Source: Cyclobacteriaceae bacterium
GTDB taxonomy: Bacteria; Bacteroidota; Bacteroidia; Cytophagales; Cyclobacteriaceae
DNA: 64,000 nt
Assembly: GCA_023151255.1 (NCBI GenBank)
Contig: JAKLJG010000006.1
Location: forward strand, 1 to 64,000
Reading direction: 5' to 3'
Of the stretch, positions 16,750 to 24,065 are shown piece by piece; position 1 is the first letter of the stretch; each line of letters begins with the position of its first letter. The notes beneath the pieces were generated by a model that searched no databases, had not been told where the DNA came from, and saw only the letters and a list, made by a program, of their open reading frames with translations. The position numbers were made by a program, and so were the translations under genes.

Positions 16750-17539
16750 GAAATTCTTTTCCGCAGTGCGGGCAGATATGTTTTTTTGATCGCGGACTGT
16801 GTAGTAGTTCAAAAAATCCGGAAGACAGGATACCGGCCGGCAGGGCAAGAAAGGCCACTCCGGCAATTGCGAAGAGCCCGCCCAGTACTTTACCCAGCGG
16901 GGTAATGGGTACTACATCGCCATAGCCAACAGTGGTAAGTGTGGCCATGCCCCACCACATAGCCTCGGGTATGGAGCCGAACTTATCGGGTTGTGCTTCC
17001 CGTTCGGCCAGGTGCATGAAGAAGGAAATGATGATTAAGATGAAAATGATAAAGATGAAGCTCAAGACCAATTGCTCTTTTCGTTCGGCAATAACCCGTT
17101 TAAAGATATTCATGGCCTGCATGTAGCGGGTAATTTTAAACATGCGGAACAGGGCCATGAGCCGGAAGATCCGGAGGAAGCGGAGGTCAAGCGGAAGGAA
17201 AGTGAGGTAAAATGGCAAAAAGGCCAGCAGGTCAACAATGGCCATCGTTGTTCGGGCATAGCGAAGCCTTCCGTAAAGGGGGTTTGAAAATTTTGGATTC
17301 TCAACAATAGCGTACAACCTGGCAATATATTCTAATGTGAAGAACACAACAGAGAAGATTTCAAAATCAACAAACAATTCTTTGTACTGCTCTTCAAGCG
17401 AAGGCACAGATGCGGCAATTACTGCAGCAATATTGAGTAAAATGATAGTAATTAACAGGTATTCAAAAATTCGTTCTGGAATACCGCCCTTTTCGTTCGG
17501 ATCGAGTGTCAGGTATAGTCGTTTGCGAAAGGTTTTCAT
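16742..17539 (-). CDS. Voltage-gated-type potassium channel with C-terminal zinc-finger-like tail
   Basis: A protein of 265 residues with six membrane segments. The S4-like helix carries regularly spaced basic residues (R120, R123, R126, R132, K135, R138). The pore has the selectivity filter TVGYGD at 203-208, which predicts K+ selectivity. The C-terminus is a short ICPHCGKEFHD tail with a CxxC pair (Cys256, Cys259) that could bind zinc. Its ATG overlaps the moaC stop by four bases and its stop overlaps the mobA start, so an ion channel is embedded in a Moco operon. Why is unclear; common promoter use without functional link is possible. Confidence 0.9.
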   Translation of the reverse strand: MKTFRKRLYLTLDPNEKGGIPERIFEYLLITIILLNIAAVIAASVPSLEEQYKELFVDFEIFSVVFFTLEYIARLYAIVENPKFSNPLYGRLRYARTTMAIVDLLAFLPFYLTFLPLDLRFLRIFRLMALFRMFKITRYMQAMNIFKRVIAERKEQLVLSFIFIIFILIIISFFMHLAEREAQPDKFGSIPEAMWWGMATLTTVGYGDVVPITPLGKVLGGLFAIAGVAFLALPAGILSSGFFELLHSPRSKKHICPHCGKEFHD

Positions 17540-18018
17540 GAGGAGCGTGTAAAATTTTTTTTGCCACCGGTCTTTTCCAAAAGTTTAATGTCTTTTATGA
17601 TAATGTTGTGCGATAGCGCCTTGCACATATCATAAACTGTTAATGCTGCCACGCTGACTGCGGTTAGCGCCTCCATTTCAACTCCGGTTTTACCCGAAAC
17701 GGAAACGGTGCTGTCTATAATTATCGTATTGCGGGTAGTAGTTATGCGGATGGTGCAATCTTCCAGTCCGATGGGGTGGGCCAGGGGTATCAGGTCAGCC
17801 GTTTTTTTAGCACCCATGGTGCCGGCCAGGATGGCCGTTTGAAACACCGGGCCTTTTTTGGTTACCAGTTCCTGCTGCTTTATCAGCTTTAAAATAGAAG
17901 GCCCAACTTCAACAATGGCCCTTGCGCGTGCAGTACGTTTGGTGATGGGTTTGTCCGTGACATCCACCATTTGCGGATTGCCCGACTGATCGGTGTGGGT
18001 TAATTGTTTAACTTTCAT
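17536..18018 (-). CDS. moaC: Cyclic pyranopterin monophosphate synthase MoaC
   Basis: A protein of 160 residues, the normal size. Conserved features include MVDVTDKPITKRTARA near the start, KKTADLIPLAHPIGL with the active-site histidine region, and GVEMEALTAVSVAALTVYDM. It converts the MoaA product to cyclic pyranopterin monophosphate. First gene of a unit with the channel and mobA. A clear -33/-7 promoter lies ahead of it, partly inside the start of moeA on the other strand. Confidence 0.96.
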   Translation of the reverse strand: MKVKQLTHTDQSGNPQMVDVTDKPITKRTARARAIVEVGPSILKLIKQQELVTKKGPVFQTAILAGTMGAKKTADLIPLAHPIGLEDCTIRITTTRNTIIIDSTVSVSGKTGVEMEALTAVSVAALTVYDMCKALSHNIIIKDIKLLEKTGGKKNFTRSS

Positions 18019-18031
18019 GCACCCGTTAACT

Positions 18032-18064
18032 CAAAGTTAGTAATTTATTAATGGTAAGCGTAAA
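18032..18064 (-). promoter_or_regulatory. Promoter of the moaC-channel-mobA unit
   Basis: On the minus strand the -7 box TAACTTTG (18032-18039) is an exact TAnnTTTG match; a TTTA element sits 21 bases upstream at 18061-18064, near the expected -33 spacing. The -7 box ends 13 bases from the moaC ATG, so the leader should be only a few bases long. Confidence 0.55.
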
Positions 18065-19247
18065 CGAAGCCTTTCAGATAATTCAATCCGTAAGTTGTCC
18101 GGTTGGTACTGAAGCACTATCCATTGCCGATTCGGTTGGGCATATACTGGCCGAACCCGTTGTGGCCGATCGCGACTTCCCTCCGTTTAACCGTGTGGCT
18201 ATGGATGGGATTGCCATTTCTTCAAAATCGTTTCAGGCGGGTCAGCGCGAATATGAAATAGAAGCAATACAGCCGGCCGGGCAGCCGGGTATCAAACTTC
18301 ATGATTCCCAAAAGTGCGTGGAGGTAATGACGGGCGCCATGCTGCCAGAGGGCACTGATGTGGTTATCCGGTATGAAGATATTGAGTTGAAAGGCAACAC
18401 TGCCCTGGTGAAAATTTCAGAAGTAAAGAAAGGAATGAACATTCATCCGCAGGCGCAGGATGCGAAAACAGGCGAAGCGCTGCTCAAGCCTGGGCAGCGC
18501 ATTTCACCGGCCGAAGTGGCGTTGCTGGCTGCGGTAGGCAAGGCATCGGTACAGGTATACCTGTTTCCGAAAGCGGCCATTGTCTCATCGGGCAATGAAT
18601 TGGTTGAATTGAATGTAGTGCCCCAGCGGCATCAACTCAGGCGGTCCAATGTATACGCCTTGTTTGCTGCCATGCAAGAAGTAGGTTGGGGTGCTGAATT
18701 CTTTCATCTGCACGACAGCGAAAGTGAAATTGAAACTGTGTTGGCCGACTTGTTAAAGCAATTTAATGTACTGATTTTATCAGGCGGTGTGTCGAAAGGA
18801 AAATTTGATTTTATACCGCAGGCGCTCGCAGCGGTTGGAGTTGAGAGAAAGTTCCATCAGGTCAGTCAGCGTCCGGGTAAGCCGTTTTGGTTTGGAACCG
18901 GCAGCGATGGCAAGGTGGTATTTGCCCTGCCGGGTAATCCGGTATCAACCTATGTTTGTTACTACCGCTATATCCTTCCGTGGATGATGGAGCAAATGGG
19001 TGTTGTGTTGAAACCCGAGCAGGCGATCCTTACAGAAGATGTTACGTTTACACCCCAGCTAACCTACTTTCTTCAGGTTAGTACTTTTTTTAAAGAAGGA
19101 AAGCGGATGGCCCGGCCTGTGCCCGGTGGAGGCTCCGGAGATTTTGTAAACCTGAAAGAGGTTGACGGATTTATTGAGTTGCCGGCTGAGAAATCGCTTT
19201 TTAAAAGCGGGGAAGCATACCCCTATATTGGCTTTCGGCATTTGTAA
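18051..19247 (+). CDS. moeA: Molybdopterin molybdotransferase MoeA
   Basis: A protein of 398 residues that inserts molybdate into adenylylated molybdopterin. Typical MoeA features are NRVAMDGIAI near residue 50, EVMTGAMLPEGTD, PAEVALLAAVGKASVQVY, the MPT-binding domain with LSGGVSKGKFDFIPQAL, and LPGNPVSTYVC. The start is correct by family alignment (MVSVNEAFQIIQ). Divergent from moaC with 32 bases between starts. A MogA/MoaB adenylyltransferase gene is not seen in this window. Confidence 0.95.
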   Translation: MVSVNEAFQIIQSVSCPVGTEALSIADSVGHILAEPVVADRDFPPFNRVAMDGIAISSKSFQAGQREYEIEAIQPAGQPGIKLHDSQKCVEVMTGAMLPEGTDVVIRYEDIELKGNTALVKISEVKKGMNIHPQAQDAKTGEALLKPGQRISPAEVALLAAVGKASVQVYLFPKAAIVSSGNELVELNVVPQRHQLRRSNVYALFAAMQEVGWGAEFFHLHDSESEIETVLADLLKQFNVLILSGGVSKGKFDFIPQALAAVGVERKFHQVSQRPGKPFWFGTGSDGKVVFALPGNPVSTYVCYYRYILPWMMEQMGVVLKPEQAILTEDVTFTPQLTYFLQVSTFFKEGKRMARPVPGGGSGDFVNLKEVDGFIELPAEKSLFKSGEAYPYIGFRHL

Positions 19248-19263
19248 ATTGAGGTTAACTTTG
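19233..19263 (+). promoter_or_regulatory. Promoter of ffh
   Basis: -7 box TAACTTTG at 19256-19263, an exact TAnnTTTG match, with TTTC at 19233-19236 and a 19-base spacer. The ATG follows 19 bases after the -7 box. The -33 element lies inside the last codons of moeA. Confidence 0.5.
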
Positions 19264-19282
19264 CGCCCCTAACTGATTGACG

Positions 19283-20614
19283 ATGTTTGATAGTCTAAGC
19301 CTAAAACTCGAAAAAGCATTTCAAACCCTGAAGGGGCAAGGCCGCATTACAGAAATTAACGTTGCCTCCACCATTAAAGAAATCCGCAAGGCCCTCATCG
19401 ATGCGGATGTGAACTATAAAGTAGCCAAGGAGGTTACCGATGAAATTAAACAAAAGGCCCTCGGTCAAAATGTACTCACAGCAATTTCACCCGGCCAGTT
19501 GCTCATTAAAATCACCAACGATGAGCTTACTGCATTGATGGGCAGTAAAGGCGAAGAGATTACCCTTGCCGGCAATCCGGCCGTTATTCTTATCGCGGGT
19601 TTACAGGGCTCCGGCAAAACAACTTTCTCCGGCAAACTGGCCAATTACCTGAAGAAACAGGGCCGGCAGGTATTGCTGGCGGCATGCGATATTTACAGGC
19701 CGGCCGCCATTGATCAGCTTAAGGTTTTGGGCGAACAGGTTGGTGTGGAGGTTTATGCTGAACCGGACAACAAGGATGCTGTAAAAATAGCAAAGGCAGC
19801 CATTGAACACGCTAAAAAGAATAATCACCGTGTAGTAATTGTCGATACAGCAGGCCGGCTTGCTGTGGACGAGGAGATGATGAATGAGATTGCACGGCTG
19901 AAGGAAGTCCTTCAACCTTCGGAGACCTTGTTTGTTGTCGATTCAATGACAGGTCAGGATGCAGTGAATACCGCCAAAGTATTTAACGACCGGCTTAATT
20001 TCGATGGCGTAGTACTTACCAAACTCGATGGCGATGCCCGTGGCGGTGCGGCTCTCTCCATTCGTAAAGTGGTTGAAAAGCCCATCAAGTTTATCAGCAC
20101 CGGTGAGAAAATGGATGCCCTCGACCGGTTTTACCCCGACCGGATGGCCAGCCGTATTCTCGGCATGGGCGATGTGGTGTCGCTGGTGGAAAAGGCCCAA
20201 CAGACTTTTGATGAAGAAGAAGCCAGAAGGCTGAATAAAAAACTACGCAAGAACCAGTTCGACTTCAACGATTTCCTCAGTCAGCTTGAACAAATTAAGA
20301 AGATGGGCAACATGAAAGACCTGCTGGGCATGATACCGGGTATAGGTAAAGCATTGAAAGGTGTGGATGTTGACGATAACTCATTTAAGCCTGTGGAGGC
20401 CATTATTCGTTCAATGACTATTGAAGAACGGGCCAACCCCGATATCATAAATGGCAGCAGGAAAAACCGTATCGCTAAAGGCAGTGGTACCTCGGTGCAG
20501 CAGGTTAACCAGTTGCTCAAACAATTTGCTGATATGCGCAAGATGATGAAAACCATGAATAAAATGGGTGGTGGGGCCAAAGCTTTATCAGCCTTAAACC
20601 CGTTTGGCCGTTAA
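19283..20614 (+). CDS. ffh: Signal recognition particle protein Ffh
   Basis: A GTPase of 443 residues. The N-domain is followed by the G-domain with P-loop GLQGSGKTTFSGKLA at about 106-120, then DTAGRLAVDEEMM and TKLDGDARGGAALS. The C-terminal M domain is methionine-rich (MRKMMKTMNKMGGG) and binds 4.5S RNA and signal peptides. The ATG at 19283 matches the usual MFDSLSLKL start; an in-frame TTG two codons earlier is rejected. It cotranslationally targets inner-membrane proteins. The 4.5S RNA gene was not found in the window. Confidence 0.97.
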   Translation: MFDSLSLKLEKAFQTLKGQGRITEINVASTIKEIRKALIDADVNYKVAKEVTDEIKQKALGQNVLTAISPGQLLIKITNDELTALMGSKGEEITLAGNPAVILIAGLQGSGKTTFSGKLANYLKKQGRQVLLAACDIYRPAAIDQLKVLGEQVGVEVYAEPDNKDAVKIAKAAIEHAKKNNHRVVIVDTAGRLAVDEEMMNEIARLKEVLQPSETLFVVDSMTGQDAVNTAKVFNDRLNFDGVVLTKLDGDARGGAALSIRKVVEKPIKFISTGEKMDALDRFYPDRMASRILGMGDVVSLVEKAQQTFDEEEARRLNKKLRKNQFDFNDFLSQLEQIKKMGNMKDLLGMIPGIGKALKGVDVDDNSFKPVEAIIRSMTIEERANPDIINGSRKNRIAKGSGTSVQQVNQLLKQFADMRKMMKTMNKMGGGAKALSALNPFGR

Positions 20615-20694
20615 AAAAAATCAACAGAAACAAAACCTATCCTTTAGGGTAAACGTTATACGGTTAGTTTACAGGATATTTAAAATTCGTTTCA

Positions 20695-20722
20695 AAAATG
20701 CCCCTGCTTTAAGGGGCATTTT
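20695..20722 (+). terminator. Intrinsic terminator after ffh
   Basis: An 11-bp stem AAAATGCCCCT / AGGGGCATTTT with a 6-base loop, about 80 bases past the ffh stop. The T-rich right arm makes it an acceptable intrinsic terminator; it ends 26 bases ahead of the next ATG. Confidence 0.65.
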
Positions 20723-20748
20723 ACATGATTAACCAAAAAACCAAGTAT

Positions 20749-21264
20749 ATGAAAAGAACACTTTTACTCACGGCCTTTCTGGCGGCCATTTCCTTTGTTG
20801 CTTTCACGCAGGATAAATCAAAACGACCAAGTCCTCCGGCTGTAGCCGAAGGAACTATTGACGGTGTTAAAATTAAAGTAGATTACAGCCAGCCCGGTGC
20901 AAAAGGCCGCAAGGTTATGGGCGGCCTGGTGCCCTACGGTGAAGTATGGCGTACAGGTGCCAACGAAGCTACAGTTATTGAATTCGATAAAAATGTAAAA
21001 ATTGAAGGCCAGGCCCTCGCTGCTGGTAAATACACCTTATTTACCATACCCGGAGAAAGCGAGTGGACTATCATCTTTAATAAGAAAATAGGACAGTGGG
21101 GCGCTTATGATTATGCTAAAAATAAAGATCAGGATGCCCTTCAGGTAAAAGTGAAATCCGGAAAGACCGATTTTACTGAACTGTTTACCATCAGCGTAAA
21201 TAAAGATGTAGTTACCCTAAAGTGGGAGAATACGGCTGTATCATTTAAAGTAAGCAAGGGCTGA
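20749..21264 (+). CDS. Exported DUF2911 protein
   Basis: A protein of 171 residues with signal peptide MKRTLLLTAFLAAISFVAF. The mature part is a DUF2911 domain, a beta-rich Bacteroidota family of unknown function, recognised by the run RPSPPAVAEGTIDGVKIKVD, YGEVWRTGANEATVIEF, and AGKYTLFTIPGESEWTIIFN. It lacks the C-terminal TPR region of many relatives; a fragment of such a region is found separately at 26662-27036. The ATG at 20749 opens on the signal peptide. Terminators lie both ahead and after, so it is monocistronic. Confidence 0.88.
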   Translation: MKRTLLLTAFLAAISFVAFTQDKSKRPSPPAVAEGTIDGVKIKVDYSQPGAKGRKVMGGLVPYGEVWRTGANEATVIEFDKNVKIEGQALAAGKYTLFTIPGESEWTIIFNKKIGQWGAYDYAKNKDQDALQVKVKSGKTDFTELFTISVNKDVVTLKWENTAVSFKVSKG

Positions 21265-21280
21265 GTTGTTCTGAAAAGCA

Positions 21281-21320
21281 AAAAAAGCCTTGTCTGATTT
21301 AATCGGGCGAGGCTTTTTTT
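21281..21320 (+). terminator. Intrinsic terminator, bidirectional
   Basis: AAAAAAGCC...GGCTTTTTTT hairpin with about 10-14 pairs including G-U pairs, 17 bases past the DUF2911 stop. T-runs are present on both strands. Confidence 0.75.
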
Positions 21321-21368
21321 GTTTTGGGATAATATTATTTTGTGCATCTTCGGTTTAGGAATAATGCC

Positions 21369-21827
21369 ATGGAAACCATCGGCCGTTACGACCGCGTTGA
21401 CCTGCCCGATTTGGGGCTGTATAACATTCATGCAAAAATTGATACCGGCGCATTTACCAGCAGCCTGCATTGTTCGCATGCCGAAGTGATTAACGGCCAG
21501 CTTGAGTTTGTATTGCTGGATGAGGAACACCCCGAATTTACCGGGATGAAATTTGTTTCTGGAAACTTTGATCAGCGCGATATAAAAAACTCGTTTGGTG
21601 AAGTAGAACGCAGGTTTCTGGTTACTACCACCATTGTTATTTTTAATGAAACGATAACTTCTGAATTTTCACTTAGCGACCGTGGATCACTTAAATTTCC
21701 CATTCTGCTTGGTCGAAAAATTTTACGCGACCGGTACCTCATTGATGTAAAGAAAAAAAATCTATCTTACAAGAGAAAATTGGCCACAAAAAAGGTTACC
21801 CGCCAGGCAAACCGAACAATCCGCTAA
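21369..21827 (+). CDS. RimB-like retropepsin/ATP-dependent zinc protease family protein
   Basis: A protein of 152 residues of the RimK-associated retropepsin-like (Zn_protease, DUF785) family. It has the aspartic-protease motif [14 protein letters not shown] with Asp25 as the expected catalytic residue, and [18 protein letters not shown] near the end. In other bacteria this gene neighbours rimK. Here it is 20 bases ahead of a RimK-like ligase. The family name mentions zinc, but the visible signature is that of a retropepsin half. The ATG at 21369 is chosen over the GTG at 21342, which falls in the likely promoter. Confidence 0.85.
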   Translation: METIGRYDRVDLPDLGLYNIHAKIDTGAFTSSLHCSHAEVINGQLEFVLLDEEHPEFTGMKFVSGNFDQRDIKNSFGEVERRFLVTTTIVIFNETITSEFSLSDRGSLKFPILLGRKILRDRYLIDVKKKNLSYKRKLATKKVTRQANRTIR

Positions 21828-21847
21828 CAACAACTGCTGCTACTTGT

Positions 21848-22756
21848 ATGAATATAGCTATCCTCTCGCGTGACCCCAAACTGTACTCTACAATACGACT
21901 GAAGGAAGCAGGCGAAAAACGCGGGCACAGTGTGGAGATCATCGATCACATGAAATGCGTGTTGTTTATTGAAAAGAAAAACCCAATGGTTTTATACCAG
22001 GGCCGGAGACTCGATTATTTTGATGCGGTTATTCCGCGCATTGGCGCATCGGTAACTTTTTATGGTGCTGCTGTGGTGCGTCAGTTCGAAATGATGAAAG
22101 TATTTACAGCCATTGAATCACAGGCGCTGATTCGCTCGCGCGATAAGCTGCGCAGTTTGCAAATACTTTCGCGGGCCGGCCTGGGGTTGCCCAAAACCAT
22201 ATTTATGGATTACTCACGCGACACGGAGGGTATTGTTGAGTCGGTGGGTGGCGCACCGGTTGTGATTAAGCTGCTGGAAGGTACTCAGGGCCTTGGTGTG
22301 GTCCTGGCCGAAAATAAAAAAGCGGCTCAGTCGGTAATCGAGGCGTTTCATGGTGTGCACGCACGTATTATTGTGCAGGAGTTTATCAAAGAAGCTAAAG
22401 GTGCTGATGTGCGCGCATTTGTGGTGGATGGTGAAGTGGTAGGTGCTATGAAGCGGCAGGCCCGACCCGGAGAATTCCGGTCAAACCTTCATCGGGGAGG
22501 AACCGCCACCCTGGTTAAGCTAAGCCGTGCCGAGCGATCAACAGCTATTACAGCAGCTAAAAAGTTAGGTCTATCGGTAGCCGGTGTGGATATGCTGCCG
22601 TCTAACCGGGGGCCGCTGATTATTGAAGTAAATTCCTCGCCCGGCCTTGAAGGTATTGAAGGTGCCACCAAAGTTGATATAGCCGGAAAAATCATTCAAT
22701 ACCTTGAGAAGAATGCCGCCAGGAAGAAAATTCAAAAGGATAAAGTAAATGCCTAG
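21848..22756 (+). CDS. rimK: RimK-family ATP-grasp amino-acid ligase
   Basis: A protein of 302 residues. N-terminal domain starts [18 protein letters not shown]; the ATP-grasp part includes [18 protein letters not shown] (glycine-rich loop), [22 protein letters not shown] and [16 protein letters not shown] with the metal-binding Glu and Asn. E. coli RimK adds glutamates to ribosomal protein S6; other members make poly-glutamate or dipeptides, so the acceptor here is unknown. Between a retropepsin-like gene and an aspartoacylase-like gene, it may belong to a tagging and trimming system. Confidence 0.9.
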   Translation: MNIAILSRDPKLYSTIRLKEAGEKRGHSVEIIDHMKCVLFIEKKNPMVLYQGRRLDYFDAVIPRIGASVTFYGAAVVRQFEMMKVFTAIESQALIRSRDKLRSLQILSRAGLGLPKTIFMDYSRDTEGIVESVGGAPVVIKLLEGTQGLGVVLAENKKAAQSVIEAFHGVHARIIVQEFIKEAKGADVRAFVVDGEVVGAMKRQARPGEFRSNLHRGGTATLVKLSRAERSTAITAAKKLGLSVAGVDMLPSNRGPLIIEVNSSPGLEGIEGATKVDIAGKIIQYLEKNAARKKIQKDKVNA

Positions 22757-22785
22757 TTTAACTACCCAATTCAATTGAGACAACC

Positions 22786-23754
22786 TTGCGCGCAGTTTTA
22801 ATAGCCAACCACGAAATAAAGCCCGGAGAATTTAAGGAGATTGATATTAACATCGCCCGGCTACCATCACATACACAAATTGACACACCCATTTACGTCT
22901 CGCGCGGGCTGGAAGATGGCCCTGTGCTGGCCCTGATGGCCGGCATGCATGGCGATGAAATCAACGGCCTGGAGATTGTGCGCAGAATACTCGACACCGA
23001 TCTGCACCGTCCTAAACGCGGCACAGTAGTTTGTATGCCCATTGTAAACGTGTATGGGTTTTTGAACTTCTCGCGCGATGTGCCCGATGGGAAAGATGTA
23101 AACCGTTCGTTTCCCGGCAGTAAAAACGGCTCGCTGGCCAGCCGCGTGGCCTATCACCTTACTCATGATATTATTCCGTTTATCGATTTCGGTATAGATT
23201 TTCATACCGGTGGTGCCATGCGCACCAACTACCCGCAAGTGCGTGCCGTTCTGACCAACGAGAAGAATGTTGAACTGGCCAATGCCTTTTGTGCTCCGTT
23301 TACGCTGGATGCCCCCTTCCGCCCAAACTCCCTGCGTAAGGAGGCCTCAAAAAAAGGTAAAAATATCATTGTGTATGAAGGAGGCGAATCGCTGCGGTTT
23401 GATCAGCACGCTATTGAAGAAGGTATTGCCGGTACGTTGCGGCTGATGAAACATTTAAAGATGATTGACTGGGCCCCTGAGCCAAAGGAAGAGAACCGTG
23501 TGATCTGGAGTACCTCCTGGATACGGGCCAAGTATGCCGGCTTGTTTCAAAGCACCATTCAATGCGGCCAGTTGGTTCACAAGGGCGAGTGGATTGGAAC
23601 AATTACCGATCCGTTTGGTGAATTCAAACAAAAAGTGCTGGCCACTTCAACGGCTTATGTTATCGGTTTAAACAACAGCCCGGTAATCAATGCGGGCGAT
23701 GCGCTGGTGCATTTGGGTATGGATAACCTGTGTAAGATTGGAGGCAAGGAGTAA
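22786..23754 (+). CDS. Succinylglutamate desuccinylase/aspartoacylase-family zinc hydrolase
   Basis: A protein of 322 residues of the AstE/AspA branch of M14 carboxypeptidase-like enzymes. Zinc ligands are expected at His55 and Glu58 (MHGDEING) and at His140 (DFHTGG); DVNRSFPG carries the substrate-binding Arg. The start must be the TTG at 22786, since no ATG follows until residue 51 and an in-frame TAA lies at 22759; the family N-terminus (INGxEIKPGE) aligns with this choice. It probably deacylates an N-acyl amino acid or removes a C-terminal residue. Follows rimK by 29 bases. Confidence 0.88.
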   Translation: MRAVLIANHEIKPGEFKEIDINIARLPSHTQIDTPIYVSRGLEDGPVLALMAGMHGDEINGLEIVRRILDTDLHRPKRGTVVCMPIVNVYGFLNFSRDVPDGKDVNRSFPGSKNGSLASRVAYHLTHDIIPFIDFGIDFHTGGAMRTNYPQVRAVLTNEKNVELANAFCAPFTLDAPFRPNSLRKEASKKGKNIIVYEGGESLRFDQHAIEEGIAGTLRLMKHLKMIDWAPEPKEENRVIWSTSWIRAKYAGLFQSTIQCGQLVHKGEWIGTITDPFGEFKQKVLATSTAYVIGLNNSPVINAGDALVHLGMDNLCKIGGKE

Positions 23755-23789
23755 AACATGGGAAACCTTCGGCTGAATCCTTCTGGTAA

Positions 23790-24038
23790 TGTGCATTCCT
23801 AAAATTAATTGATTTAGGCTTTGTTGAACTACTGAAATATGGGAAGTTGCTTTACCAAGCCACAAGCAATGCTCAGTCGGTTGCGCTCGGGACGGTTAAA
23901 GAGATTGAAGCAGCCACTGTGAAAATTAACGACTTTGGAATTCCCTCCACCGATCTCGATATAACCAATGCGCAGAAAGACCAGCTGAACAACTCAGGTA
24001 AGCAGGCTACAGATGAGTGCCTGAGGCTGATGCACTAA
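23790..24038 (+). pseudogene. Possible gene remnant
   Basis: Between the aspartoacylase-like gene and the permease lies a 311-bp stretch (23755-24065). One frame is open from 23790 after a TAA, with no ATG; it reads LGFVELLKYGKLLYQATSNA and continues to LNNSGKQATDECLRLMH. The peptide looks natural rather than random, so this may be the 3' end of a decayed gene. A TTG at 23847 could start a 63-residue peptide. No family recognised. Confidence 0.25.
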
Positions 24039-24065
24039 TCTAACAACTCACTCGGACCGTTAACC

